A stretch of 64,000 nt of DNA from Salinibacterium sp. PAMC 21357 (lineage in GTDB: Bacteria; Actinomycetota; Actinomycetes; Actinomycetales; Microbacteriaceae), in the NCBI RefSeq assembly GCF_000247645.1, contig NZ_AHWA01000002.1, positions 496,001 to 560,000 on the forward strand, given 5' to 3'. A program made the position numbers and the translations under genes. Below are positions 26,942-35,045 of this stretch, piece by piece. Each line of letters opens with the position of its first letter. The first letter of the stretch is position 1. Under the pieces are notes generated by a model. It was not told the origin of the DNA. It saw only the letters and a program-made list of their open reading frames with translations, and did no database searches.

Positions 26942-27841
26942 TTAAAAGCCGAGACGACCCAACTGCTTCGAGTCTCGCTGCCACTCTTTGGCGACCTTCA
27001 CCCTCAACGACAAGAAAATCTGCTTACCGACAAGCTTCTCGATCTCCTTGCGCGCACGCGCGCCGACATCCTGCAGTCGTTCGCCGCCCTTGCCGATGAT
27101 GATGCCCTTTTGGCTGTCACGCTCAACAAAGATATTCGCAAATACTTCGAGGAGATCTTTGTCTTCGCGCTCGATCATGTCGTCGATAGTGACGGCAATG
27201 GAGTGCGGCAATTCATCCATAACTCCCTCGAGCGCGGCTTCGCGAATAAGCTCTGCCACGCGCGATTCGGTCGACTCGTCGGTGACGGCGTCATCCGGAT
27301 AGAGCGCCTGCGAAACCGGCATCAGCTTCACAAGTTCAGTAGACAAAATATCGAGCTGAATGCTGTCAAATGACGAGATCGGGATGATCTCATCCCAATC
27401 GCGCAGTTCACTCACCGCCCGCAGCTGCTCAGCAACGCCGGGGCGCGACGACGCGTCGATCTTGGTGACGATGGCCACCTTCTTGGCCCGCGGAAACGAG
27501 TCAAGCTGTTCGTTGATGTAACGGTCTCCTGGACCAATTTTTTCGTTCGCGGGAATGCAGAGGCCAATCACGTCAACTTCACCGAGGGTGTCTTGCACGA
27601 TCGAGTTGAGTCGTTCGCCGAGAAGGGTCCGCGGCCGGTGCATTCCGGGGGTGTCGACGATGATTAGTTGGCCATCGCTGCGGTGCACAATTCCGCGAAT
27701 TGCGCGCCGCGTTGTTTGGGGCTTCGACGAAGTGATCGCAACCTTTTCACCCACCAGCGCGTTGGTGAGGGTCGATTTTCCCACGTTGGGCCGACCTACA
27801 AAGGTCACAAATCCTGATCTGAACTCACTGGCGTCGGTCAC
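26942..27841 (-). CDS. era: GTPase Era
   Basis: Ribosome-assembly GTPase that binds the 3' end of 16S rRNA. G-domain motifs: GRPNVGKSTL (G1), TTRRAIRGIV (G2 region), DTPGMH (G3), TKID (G4). The C-terminal KH domain is QKGIIIGKGGERLQDVGARARKEIEKLVGKQIFLSLRVKVAKEWQRD, ending LGRLGF. 299 residues, normal. GTG at 27841 overlaps the stop of the CBS-domain gene by 4 nt; era is the last gene of the long run that begins with hrcA. Confidence 0.96.
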   Translation of the reverse strand: MTDASEFRSGFVTFVGRPNVGKSTLTNALVGEKVAITSSKPQTTRRAIRGIVHRSDGQLIIVDTPGMHRPRTLLGERLNSIVQDTLGEVDVIGLCIPANEKIGPGDRYINEQLDSFPRAKKVAIVTKIDASSRPGVAEQLRAVSELRDWDEIIPISSFDSIQLDILSTELVKLMPVSQALYPDDAVTDESTESRVAELIREAALEGVMDELPHSIAVTIDDMIEREDKDLLEVFANIFVERDSQKGIIIGKGGERLQDVGARARKEIEKLVGKQIFLSLRVKVAKEWQRDSKQLGRLGF

Positions 27842-29148
27842 TGTGATTCACCGTTCTCTCGTTCATTCGAGATTGATTCGTGCTGATTGTCTAGGGAAGG
27901 GTCTTTGGCAACGAGCACCGTGCTGATGCGTTTACGCCGCCCTTCGGTGCGTTCTGCGGTGAGAACAAGGCCGGAATAGTGCGCTACCGCACCGCTCTCG
28001 GGCAGCCGGCCTAGGGTCTTCATGATCAGACCGCCAACAGAGTCGACCTCGTCATCATCAAGCTCGAGCCCGAACAGGTCTCCCAGTTCGTCGATCGGCA
28101 ATCGAGCACTTACTCGGAACTTGCCATCGGCAAGTTCTTCGAATTCGGCGACTTCGCGATCGTACTCGTCAGAGATATCTCCGACGAGTTCTTCAATGAG
28201 GTCTTCCAATGAGACTAGCCCTGCGATGCCGCCGTACTCATCCACCACCATCGCGAGGTGGTTCGATTCGAGCTGCATTTGGCGCAACAAACTGTCGGCT
28301 CGCTGAGATTCCGGCACGAATAGGGCGGGCCGCGCCAGTTCTTGGGTCGTCAGCTTGTCGGCCTCAATGGGTTGTTCATACACGACACGAGCGACGTCGC
28401 GAAGGTAAAGCACCCCCATGACCTGGTCAATATCTTCACCGATTACCGGCACTCGTGAAACGCCACGACTGAGAAACAACCCCATCGCAGCGCTGGCCGT
28501 CACATCAGCATCCACGGTCACCATGTCCGTGCGCGGAATCATTACTTCACGCACAACAGTGTTGTTGAATTCGAAAATCGAGTGGATGAGGTCGCGATCG
28601 TCTTGATCCAGAACTTCATGTTCGGTCGCTTCATCCACCATGCTCAGCAATTGTTCTTCGCTGGAAAACGTTGCTGTTCGCGGTCGCCCCGGAGTCACAC
28701 GGTTGCCGAGAGCGACAAGCGCATCAGCGATCGGGCCCAAAATTACTCGGATGCCTCGCACCAGTGGCGCCGCAATTTGAACGACCTTGCGCGAGTGTGC
28801 GCGCCCAACGCTGCGGGGGCTCGATCCAACGAGAACGAAGGACGCTCCGGTCATGATCAGCGCGCTGACCAGTAGCGCCAGCCACCATTGCTCGAAGAGT
28901 GAAGCGAACACGAGTGTCACGAGCACGGCGGAGGTGGTTTCGAGCACAATTCGCATGAAGTTCAGCGCATTGAAGTGAGCGCCCAAATCATGCGAGATCG
29001 CCAAAATTTGTTTTTTGGCACGACTACGACCGGCAAGCTCAACGAGGTCGCTTCTACTGAGTACTGTGAGCGCAGAGTCGGCAGCAGCGAGCAAACCACC
29101 GAGCGAAACCAGCAAAATCGCCACGGTGATGAAGATGCCATTCACCAT
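27838..29148 (-). CDS. Hemolysin-C-like CNNM/CBS-domain membrane protein
   Basis: A 436-residue protein with a DUF21/CNNM membrane domain (residues ~1-160, three to four helices, starting MVNGIFITVAILLVSLGGLLAAADSALTVLS). Two CBS repeats follow (REVMIPRTDMVTVDADV and TQELARPALFVPESQRADSLLRQMQLESNHLAMVVDEYGGIAGLVSLEDLIEELVGDI). A C-terminal CorC/HlyC domain ends the protein (FRVSARLPIDELGDLFGLELDDDEVDSVGGLIMKTLGRLPESG). Family members act in divalent-cation homeostasis. It sits between ybeY and era, the usual position. Confidence 0.93.
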   Translation of the reverse strand: MVNGIFITVAILLVSLGGLLAAADSALTVLSRSDLVELAGRSRAKKQILAISHDLGAHFNALNFMRIVLETTSAVLVTLVFASLFEQWWLALLVSALIMTGASFVLVGSSPRSVGRAHSRKVVQIAAPLVRGIRVILGPIADALVALGNRVTPGRPRTATFSSEEQLLSMVDEATEHEVLDQDDRDLIHSIFEFNNTVVREVMIPRTDMVTVDADVTASAAMGLFLSRGVSRVPVIGEDIDQVMGVLYLRDVARVVYEQPIEADKLTTQELARPALFVPESQRADSLLRQMQLESNHLAMVVDEYGGIAGLVSLEDLIEELVGDISDEYDREVAEFEELADGKFRVSARLPIDELGDLFGLELDDDEVDSVGGLIMKTLGRLPESGAVAHYSGLVLTAERTEGRRKRISTVLVAKDPSLDNQHESISNERENGESQ

Positions 29149-29154
29149 GAGCGG

Positions 29155-29616
29155 CTACCTGCTTCGTTCAGCAAGGGCGAAGCCCGACAGAATTTCGCGC
29201 TGCAGGCCGAACATCTCTTTTTCCTCTTCTGGCTCAGCATGATCGAATCCGAGTAGGTGCAGCAACCCGTGGGTCGTCAGCAATAACATTTCTTCCAGTG
29301 GCGGATGTCCGGCCGTCTCGGCCTGCGCAATCGCAACCTGAGGGCACACCACGATGTCGCCGAGCAGCCCGGCTGGCGTCTGGTGAGCTTCGGTGCCGGG
29401 GCGCAGTTCATCCATGGGGAAACTCAGCACGTCGGTGGGGCCCGGTTCGTCCATCCATTGAACGTGGAGTTGTTCCATGGCGGCTTCGTCGACGAAAACT
29501 ATGCCAAGTTCGGCATCCGGGTGAACGTGAAGCTGGTCAAGAGCGAAGGTGCACAAACGCTGGAACGCGTGCTCGTCTACGTCAATCTCTGACTCGTTGT
29601 TGATTTCAATTGACAC
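29155..29616 (-). CDS. ybeY: Endoribonuclease YbeY
   Basis: Zinc endoribonuclease for 16S rRNA 3' maturation and ribosome quality control. The start is the GTG at 29616 (SIEINNESEIDVDEHAFQRL), one base after the phoH stop; the open frame further upstream lies inside phoH. Signatures: TDVLSFPMDE, LLGDIVVCPQVAIAQA, and the metal motif THGLLHLLGFDHAEPEEEKEMFGLQREIL (H-x3-H-x5-H). About 153 residues, normal. Confidence 0.93.
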   Translation of the reverse strand: MSIEINNESEIDVDEHAFQRLCTFALDQLHVHPDAELGIVFVDEAAMEQLHVQWMDEPGPTDVLSFPMDELRPGTEAHQTPAGLLGDIVVCPQVAIAQAETAGHPPLEEMLLLTTHGLLHLLGFDHAEPEEEKEMFGLQREILSGFALAERSR

Positions 29617-29617
29617 G

Positions 29618-30682
29618 CTATCGTCCCTCGTGATTGCGGCTGCGAGCTCGCGGTCGGTTCTTGCTGTTGTACTCATCGCGCTGTTTTTCCGCGTCATAGG
29701 TCGTGTAGGCGTCGACAATCTTGCCGACGAGCGTGTGACGCACGACGTCTGCGCTCGTGAGTTCGGCAAAGTGGATGTCGTCGATATCTCGCAGCACGTT
29801 CGAGACGAGCTTGAGCCCACTCGCTCCTTCGGGCAGGTCGACCTGCGTAACGTCGCCAGTGATGACCATCTTGGAGTCGAACCCCAAGCGGGTCAGAAAC
29901 ATCTTCATCTGCTCTGGCGTGGTGTTTTGGGCTTCATCGAGAACGACAAAGGACTTGTTGAGAGTGCGGCCACGCATGTAGGCGAGAGGCGCGACTTCAA
30001 CGGTGCCTGCCGCTAACAGTTTGGGAACCAGTTCGGGATCCATCATGTCGTTGAGCGCGTCGTAGAGCGGTCGAAGGTACGGATCGATCTTGTCGGTCAG
30101 CGAGCCAGGCAAGAACCCCAGTCGCTCCCCCGCTTCAATTGCCGGACGACTGAGGATAATGCGGTCAACTTCTTTGCGCTGCAAAGCCTGAACAGCTTTG
30201 GCCATTGCTAGATAGGTTTTACCCGTTCCGGCCGGACCGATTCCGAACACAATGGTGTTGTTGTCCATCGCTTCGACGTACTGCGACTGGCCCAAGGTTT
30301 TAGGCCGAATTGCTTTGCCTCGAGCGGTAAGAATTGTTTGGCCGAGCAGAGTCTTCGGGCTGCCCTGATTCTGGCGCAGAATGCTGGCCGACGACTCGAC
30401 ATCCTGGGTACCGAGGTCATGACCGTCGCGAACCATCGCGATTAGTTCATCGACGAGCTCTTCCGCTGCCGCAACCGAGTCGCGGTCACCAGTCAGAGTG
30501 ATCTCGTTTCCGCGAACATGTATTTCGACGTCGGGAAACTTGCTCTCCACGACGCGAAGCAATCGATCATGAGGGCCAAGCAGCCGCACCATCGCGACGC
30601 CATCCACTTCAATCGCAACGCTTTCGCGCTCGTCGGATAGTGCTTTTTCAGTGCGTGCGGACTCAGAGTCACTAGTGACCAA
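29618..30682 (-). CDS. phoH: PhoH family protein
   Basis: An ATPase of the PhoH-like RNA-binding family, functionally linked to YbeY. An N-terminal KH-like segment (VRLLGPHDRLLRVVESKFPDVEIHVRGNEITLTGD) is followed by the ATPase with GPAGTGKTYLAMAKAVQAL (Walker A), IILSRPAIEAGERLGFLPG, and SFVVLDEAQNTTPEQMKMFLTRLG (Walker B). I set the start at a TTG (30682) because GAGGAAGG lies 6-7 nt upstream and no ATG or GTG occurs until well into the conserved region. This start overlaps the HIT gene by 11 nt. The tail is arginine-rich. Confidence 0.9.
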   Translation of the reverse strand: MVTSDSESARTEKALSDERESVAIEVDGVAMVRLLGPHDRLLRVVESKFPDVEIHVRGNEITLTGDRDSVAAAEELVDELIAMVRDGHDLGTQDVESSASILRQNQGSPKTLLGQTILTARGKAIRPKTLGQSQYVEAMDNNTIVFGIGPAGTGKTYLAMAKAVQALQRKEVDRIILSRPAIEAGERLGFLPGSLTDKIDPYLRPLYDALNDMMDPELVPKLLAAGTVEVAPLAYMRGRTLNKSFVVLDEAQNTTPEQMKMFLTRLGFDSKMVITGDVTQVDLPEGASGLKLVSNVLRDIDDIHFAELTSADVVRHTLVGKIVDAYTTYDAEKQRDEYNSKNRPRARSRNHEGR

Positions 30683-31022
30683 GGGTGCCTTCCTCGAGGT
30701 GTCCACCGAGCACATGAGCATGAACGTGGAACACTGTTTGACCGGCGCTTTCACCGGTATTGAAAATCAAACGAAACTCGCTATTCGTGTGTTCATCAGC
30801 GAGTTGTTGCGCCACCGAGACAAGCTCGGCGAGCAGCTCAGGGTTGCCAGCGGCCAGTTGCGCAACATTCGCAAACTGCTCTGTTTTAGGAACTACGAGC
30901 AGGTGTACTGGCGCTTGGGGCGCGATGTCGCGAAAGGCGATGACGGAATCTGACTCGAAGACAATATCCGCGGGAATCTCGCGAGCGATGATCTTCGTGA
31001 AGATCGAGGGGGAATCAGACAT
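30672..31022 (-). CDS. HIT family protein (HinT-like)
   Basis: A 116-residue histidine-triad nucleotide hydrolase of the Hint branch, which cleaves purine nucleoside phosphoramidates. It starts SIFTKIIAREIPADIVFESDSVIAFRDIAPQAPVHLLVVPK and ends with the triad FHVHAHVLGG. It sits between rsmE and phoH; the end overlaps the phoH TTG start by 11 nt. Confidence 0.94.
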   Translation of the reverse strand: MSDSPSIFTKIIAREIPADIVFESDSVIAFRDIAPQAPVHLLVVPKTEQFANVAQLAAGNPELLAELVSVAQQLADEHTNSEFRLIFNTGESAGQTVFHVHAHVLGGHLEEGTLGH

Positions 31023-31039
31023 GGCTCTAGCCTAAACCT

Positions 31040-31771
31040 CTAGCTCCAACGGCCAAGTTTTACATTCAACACCGCAAGTGCGGCGGGGCCGGCAGTTGAC
31101 GTGCGCAGAACTTCACTGCCCAAGCGAACGGTGGATGCTCCTGCCGCCGTCAAGAGCTCCAACTCATGGTCAGCCACGCCGCCCTCTGGCCCGACAACGA
31201 GCACAATGTCGCGATCATCAACGACGAGGTCAGCCAGAGTTTCTGTTGCCGTGGGCTCAAGGACGAGCATCCGGGTGCTCGAAGCAAAGGCAGCAAGCTG
31301 CTTTGTCGTCACGAGATCCAGCACATCGGGTAGCCAAGTGCGCAGGGATTGTTTGCTCGCCTCACGCACAATTGCGGCCCAGCGGTCACGACCCTTAACA
31401 ACTTTTGTCCCTTGCCAACGCGAAATGCTGCGCGACGCTGACCACGGAATTACGCCATCGATGCCGAGTTCAGTGGCTACTTGCACTGCCAACTCATCCC
31501 GATCTGCCTTAGCGAGCGCTTGGGCAAGAAACACTGCCGGAGTGCGTCGCTCCGTGCGGCTAAGTTCGGCGACAACGATGCTGAGCTCGGTATGCTCCGC
31601 AACCGTGATTGGCCCAGAAACTGTGAGCCCGGCACCGTTGCTGATCGCGATAGTTTCGCCAACCGCGAGCCGCGACACCGTGACCGCATGGCGCGCCTCA
31701 GCTTTGGTCAGCGAGACGGTATCGCCGACCTTAGCGTCGTCGAGTTCTTCATCGATATAAAGATGAGCCAC
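31040..31771 (-). CDS. rsmE: 16S rRNA (uracil1498-N3)-methyltransferase
   Basis: SPOUT methyltransferase for m3U1498 of 16S rRNA. 243 residues: a PUA-like N-terminal domain (GDTVSLTKAEARHAVTVSRLAVGETIAISNGAG) and a knotted C-terminal domain with GIDGVIPWSASRSISRW, WAAIVREASKQSLRTWLPDV, and the SAM-binding VVGPEGGVADHELELLTAAGASTVRLGSEVLRTSTAGPAAL. It starts with GTG at 31771, 9 nt after dnaJ. Confidence 0.94.
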   Translation of the reverse strand: MAHLYIDEELDDAKVGDTVSLTKAEARHAVTVSRLAVGETIAISNGAGLTVSGPITVAEHTELSIVVAELSRTERRTPAVFLAQALAKADRDELAVQVATELGIDGVIPWSASRSISRWQGTKVVKGRDRWAAIVREASKQSLRTWLPDVLDLVTTKQLAAFASSTRMLVLEPTATETLADLVVDDRDIVLVVGPEGGVADHELELLTAAGASTVRLGSEVLRTSTAGPAALAVLNVKLGRWS

Positions 31772-31780
31772 AGCGTTTTC

Positions 31781-32881
31781 CTACAGGAACCGGTCGCGAA
31801 GCTTCGCGAACAGTCCTTGATGGAACTCGGCAAACTCTGGCGCCTTGGACTTGCGAATTGCGGCGAGCTGCTTGATCAAAGTCTGTTCGGCACCGCTCAA
31901 CTTGGTGGGGGTGACGACCTGAATGCCCAAGCGCAAATCGCCTCGACCGCCACCGCGCAGGCTCGTGATGCCCCGCTCCTTGACCGTCAGCACCTCGCCG
32001 GCTTGTGTACCCGGTTTGATACTGACCTCAACCTTGTCGTCCAACCCATCAAGAGTGACCGTGGTACCCAAGATCGCGTCGATCATCTGAACCTCAACGG
32101 TGGCAAGCAAGTCATCGTCTGAGCGGCTAAAGACGTCGTGATGACGCACCTTCATCTCCAGGAAGAGGTCGCCATTCGGCCCACCGGCCGGCCCAACTTC
32201 GCCTTGGCCAGGCATTTGCAGACGCAATCCAGTTTCGACGCCAGCGGGGATGTCGACCGAAATAGTGCGCTGCGCACGAACGCGACCCTGACCGGCGCAC
32301 GTGGCGCACGGGTTGACGATGATGTTGCCATAACCGCGGCAGGTGCCACACGGGCTCGACGTCATGACGTTGCCGAGAAGGCTGCGCACCTGGCGCTGAA
32401 TCTGGCCGCTGCCCTGACAAATGTCACAGCGAACCGGCGAGCTACCTGGCGCGGAACAGTTGCCCTCGCAGGTCTCACACAAGACCGCGGTGTTGACCTC
32501 GAGGTCGCGCGAAACGCCGAAAATGGTGTCTTTTAAACTAACCTCAACACGCAATAGAGCGTCTTGGCCGCGCTCACGACGCGAGCGGGGACCAACAGAT
32601 TGACCGCCGCCACCACCGCCGAAGAACGTTTCGAAGATGTCGCCGAACCCGCCGAAACCACCGCCAAAACTGCCGCCGCTGCCGCCCATGTCGTACTGCT
32701 GGCGCTGCTGGGGATCGCTCAAGACGTCATAGGCGTGTGTAACCGACTTGAAACGCTCTGACGCGTCGGCACTCGGGTTTACGTCGGGGTGCAACTCGCG
32801 AGCGAGCTTGCGGTACGCCTTCTTGATTTCTTCAGGCGTGGCCTCGCGGGCAACGCCGAGTGCTTCATAGTGATCTGCCAA
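31781..32881 (-). CDS. dnaJ: Chaperone DnaJ (HrcA-associated paralogue)
   Basis: DnaK co-chaperone. The J-domain is at residues ~3-70, with HPD in [16 protein letters not shown] Gly/Phe-rich linker follows, then a zinc-binding domain with four Cys repeats ([32 protein letters not shown]) and C-terminal beta domains ([17 protein letters not shown]). The first zinc repeat ends in Cys instead of the usual Gly. The start is a TTG at 32881, with AAGGAG about 10 nt upstream, 23 nt after hrcA. hrcA-dnaJ under a CIRCE-like site indicates heat-shock control. Confidence 0.94.
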   Translation of the reverse strand: MADHYEALGVAREATPEEIKKAYRKLARELHPDVNPSADASERFKSVTHAYDVLSDPQQRQQYDMGGSGGSFGGGFGGFGDIFETFFGGGGGGQSVGPRSRRERGQDALLRVEVSLKDTIFGVSRDLEVNTAVLCETCEGNCSAPGSSPVRCDICQGSGQIQRQVRSLLGNVMTSSPCGTCRGYGNIIVNPCATCAGQGRVRAQRTISVDIPAGVETGLRLQMPGQGEVGPAGGPNGDLFLEMKVRHHDVFSRSDDDLLATVEVQMIDAILGTTVTLDGLDDKVEVSIKPGTQAGEVLTVKERGITSLRGGGRGDLRLGIQVVTPTKLSGAEQTLIKQLAAIRKSKAPEFAEFHQGLFAKLRDRFL

Positions 32882-32904
32882 AGTTCCGATTGCTCCTTAC
32901 GAGC

Positions 32905-33927
32905 TCAGTTTTCTTCTAAAAGTCGTGACAGGTAACGCGCTACCGCGCGAACCGCTGCCATATTGTTCGAGTAATCCATGCGAGTCGGGCCCAGCACACC
33001 CAGTCGCGCGACCCCGCCGCCCGACGAGGAATACCCACCCGTAACGACGGACGTCTCTTCAAGTCCAAATTCTGCGTTTTCACGCCCAATGCGAGTCGAA
33101 ACAGACCCACTGGTTACTTGCATCTCCCCAAAGAGGCGTAACAACGTTACTTGCTCTTCTATTGCCTCCAGCACCGGAAAAATGCTGCCTGAGAAGTCTT
33201 GCTCAGTTCGTGCAAGGTTTGCTGTGCCCGCTAAAACAAGTTTGTCATGGCGGTTTGCCAAAACTTGCTCCATGAGACTGGATGCCACCTGACTGACGAC
33301 CGCCTGGCGCTCAACAGTAAACAAATCAGCAAAAGTTGCGAGTCTCTCGGCTGCTTCGGGAAGGGATTGCCCGTTGAGCGCTGAGTTTAGCTTCGCGCGC
33401 ATCTCCCCGAGGAATGTGTCATCTAGTACCTCTGAAATTTCGATCTGCCGCTGCTCAACGAGGCCGGAGTCAGTAATAAACACCGTCATCACCCGGGAAG
33501 CGTTTAGCGGCACTAGCTCGATATGCCGCACGCGAGCAGTCGCGAGCGAGGGATATTGAACCAGCGCAACGCTGTTGGTCAACTGCGACAGCATCCGAAC
33601 GGTTCGGGCAAGAACGTCATCTAGATCGTCGGCCTGGCCCAGGAATGACTCAATTGCTTGGCGCTGTGCGCTCGTGAGAGGGCGCAGGTCAGCAAGGTGA
33701 TCCACGAACACCCGGTAGCCCTTATCGGTCGGCACACGCCCAGAGGAGGTATGAGGAGCGGCAATCAGCTCTTCATCCTCAAGCAAAACCATGTCGTTAC
33801 GAATTGTGGCCGCAGACACCCCGAAGGAGTGGCGTTCCACAATCGACTTCGATCCGACAGGCTCGCGCGTAGCAACGTAGTCCTGCACAATGACTCGAAG
33901 CACGTCAAGTCCGCGGGCGGAAACCAT
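32905..33927 (-). CDS. hrcA: Heat-inducible transcription repressor HrcA
   Basis: Repressor that binds CIRCE elements and is kept active by the GroE chaperonin. The ATG at 33927 (VSARGLDVLRVIVQDYVATREPVGSKSIVERHSFGVSAATIRNDMVLLEDEELIAAPHTSSGRVPTDKGYRVFVDHL) gives the complete N-terminal winged helix and is preceded by a purine-rich GAGGTGGGTGG. The dimerisation domain follows (TNSVALVQYPSL…VFITDSG). The C-terminus is LLRLFGEM…GVARLGVLGPTRMDYSNNMAAVRAVARYLSRLL. About 340 residues. Confidence 0.95.
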   Translation of the reverse strand: MVSARGLDVLRVIVQDYVATREPVGSKSIVERHSFGVSAATIRNDMVLLEDEELIAAPHTSSGRVPTDKGYRVFVDHLADLRPLTSAQRQAIESFLGQADDLDDVLARTVRMLSQLTNSVALVQYPSLATARVRHIELVPLNASRVMTVFITDSGLVEQRQIEISEVLDDTFLGEMRAKLNSALNGQSLPEAAERLATFADLFTVERQAVVSQVASSLMEQVLANRHDKLVLAGTANLARTEQDFSGSIFPVLEAIEEQVTLLRLFGEMQVTSGSVSTRIGRENAEFGLEETSVVTGGYSSSGGGVARLGVLGPTRMDYSNNMAAVRAVARYLSRLLEEN

Positions 33928-33948
33928 TCCACCACCCACCTCTCTTGA

Positions 33949-33975
33949 TTGGCACTCAATCCGTTCGACTGCCAA
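33949..33975. promoter_or_regulatory. CIRCE-like operator of hrcA-dnaJ
   Basis: TTGGCACTC-N9-GACTGCCAA lies 21 nt upstream of the hrcA ATG. Compared with the CIRCE consensus (TTAGCACTC-N9-GAGTGCTAA) the left half differs at one base and the right half at two, and the spacer is exactly nine. The changes partly preserve symmetry, since both outer ends read TTGGCA. It implies autoregulation of the hrcA operon. Confidence 0.82.
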
Positions 33976-34139
33976 TCTTACTCGACACTCTGTGACACAA
34001 CCGTTGCACCGCGCAACTCATTCGCGCTAGCGTGTCTTTGTACTTGAGCGCTACCTTTTTGTGGAAATGCTCAGGTGTGACACCGAGCACTTTGATGAAA
34101 CCCGGGAAGTTCCCTCGTTCACCTGAAAGGCACGAACTC

Positions 34140-34538
34140 ATGACTGACGCAAATCCGCAGCCCAACGCACCGCAGCCGGGAGCTCAATTGACCACGGTTG
34201 AGGACAACCAGTGGGCATCCTTCGCTCACCTGGGCGGAATCCTCTGGATCCTTCCCTCTCTCATCATCTGGCTGGTGTTCAAAGACCGCGGCGCATTCAC
34301 GAACACCGAAGCAAAAGAAGCCCTGAATTTTCAGATCACTCTGACCATTGCTCAGGTTGCACTCTTCATCGTCGGTCTTGTCCTCACCCCGCTGACACTC
34401 GGTCTCTTCGCGTTTGTCCAAACGTTCCTGAGCTTCGCGATTTGGGCAGTCGGCCTAATCTTCTCGATCATCGGCTTCACGAAGGCCAAGGACGGCAACC
34501 ACTACCGTTACCCCTTCGCAATCCGCCTCATCAAGTAA
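34140..34538 (+). CDS. DUF4870 (Tic20-like) membrane protein 1
   Basis: A 132-residue membrane protein: a proline/glutamine-rich N-terminus, then WASFAHLGGILWILPSLIIWLVFKDRGAFTNTEAKEALNFQITLTIAQVALFIVGLVLTPLTLGLFAFVQTFLSFAIWAVGLIFSIIGFTKAKDG, ending YRYPFAIRLIK. This is the DUF4870 pattern (HLGG, LVFKD, EALNFQIT, YRYPF) with three to four helices. ATG at 34140 follows GAAAGG. A close paralogue follows 91 bp downstream after a terminator. Function is not known. Confidence 0.87.
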   Translation: MTDANPQPNAPQPGAQLTTVEDNQWASFAHLGGILWILPSLIIWLVFKDRGAFTNTEAKEALNFQITLTIAQVALFIVGLVLTPLTLGLFAFVQTFLSFAIWAVGLIFSIIGFTKAKDGNHYRYPFAIRLIK

Positions 34539-34569
34539 CACAGCCCTTCGGCTAGGCCGATAGTGCGTT

Positions 34570-34606
34570 GCCCCGGGAGCTTTGGCTCTCGGGGCTTTCC
34601 TTTTAA
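34570..34606 (+). terminator. Rho-independent terminator after the first DUF4870 gene
   Basis: GCCCCGGGAGC (34570-34580) pairs with GCTCTCGGGGC (34585-34595) and is followed by TTTCCTTTTAA. It separates the two DUF4870 paralogues into independent transcription units. Confidence 0.85.
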
Positions 34607-34629
34607 GGAATGCAGGCTTTAATGGGGGC

Positions 34630-35016
34630 ATGTCAGATTCCACACCACCCACCTCGCCGTACGCGCAGATCCAACCCATGAGCCCGAGCGACGAGAAGCT
34701 CTGGTCGACGTTGATTCATATCGGCGGAATCGTGGCCGGATTTATCGCCCTCGGCTTTCTTCCCGCTCTGATCGGCTACCTAGTCTTCAAGGATCGCGGA
34801 CCATTCGTCCGCGCTCATGCGCGCACCGCGCTGAACTTTCAGATCACCATGCACATCGGTTATCTCCTTGGCGCACTTCTCACCGCGGCCGCAATCGGAT
34901 TCCTGATCATTCCCGCAATCGCCATCATCATCATTACGTTCAGCATCATCGCCGCAATCGCCGCAAACCGTGGGCAGGTCTACAACTACCCGCTCACGTT
35001 CTCGTTCGTCAAATAA
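34630..35016 (+). CDS. DUF4870 (Tic20-like) membrane protein 2
   Basis: A 128-residue paralogue of the preceding gene: MSDSTPPTSPYAQIQPMSPSDEKLWSTLIHIGGIVAGFIALGFLPALIGYLVFKDRGPFVRAHARTALNFQITMHIGYLLGALLTAAAIGFLIIPAIAIIIITFSIIAAIAANRGQVYNYPLTFSFVK. It keeps the LVFKDRG and ALNFQIT motifs and three to four helices but is otherwise diverged, so the duplication is old. ATG at 34630, 24 nt after the terminator, leaves little room for a separate promoter; it may use readthrough or a promoter inside the hairpin region. Confidence 0.87.
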   Translation: MSDSTPPTSPYAQIQPMSPSDEKLWSTLIHIGGIVAGFIALGFLPALIGYLVFKDRGPFVRAHARTALNFQITMHIGYLLGALLTAAAIGFLIIPAIAIIIITFSIIAAIAANRGQVYNYPLTFSFVK

Positions 35017-35045
35017 CTCGAACGAATCGCAACACAACGAATGCG

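Noticed and set aside
31786-31798. TTCCTACAGGAA near the rsmE start, resembling the repeat arms
   Set aside because: It shares only TTCC/GGAA with the arm core, is itself a short palindrome, and has no partner arm or tandem array.
34322-34338. CTGAATTTTCAG in the first DUF4870 gene, similar to an arm
   Set aside because: It encodes the conserved LNFQIT motif of the family and lacks the GGAAA ends.
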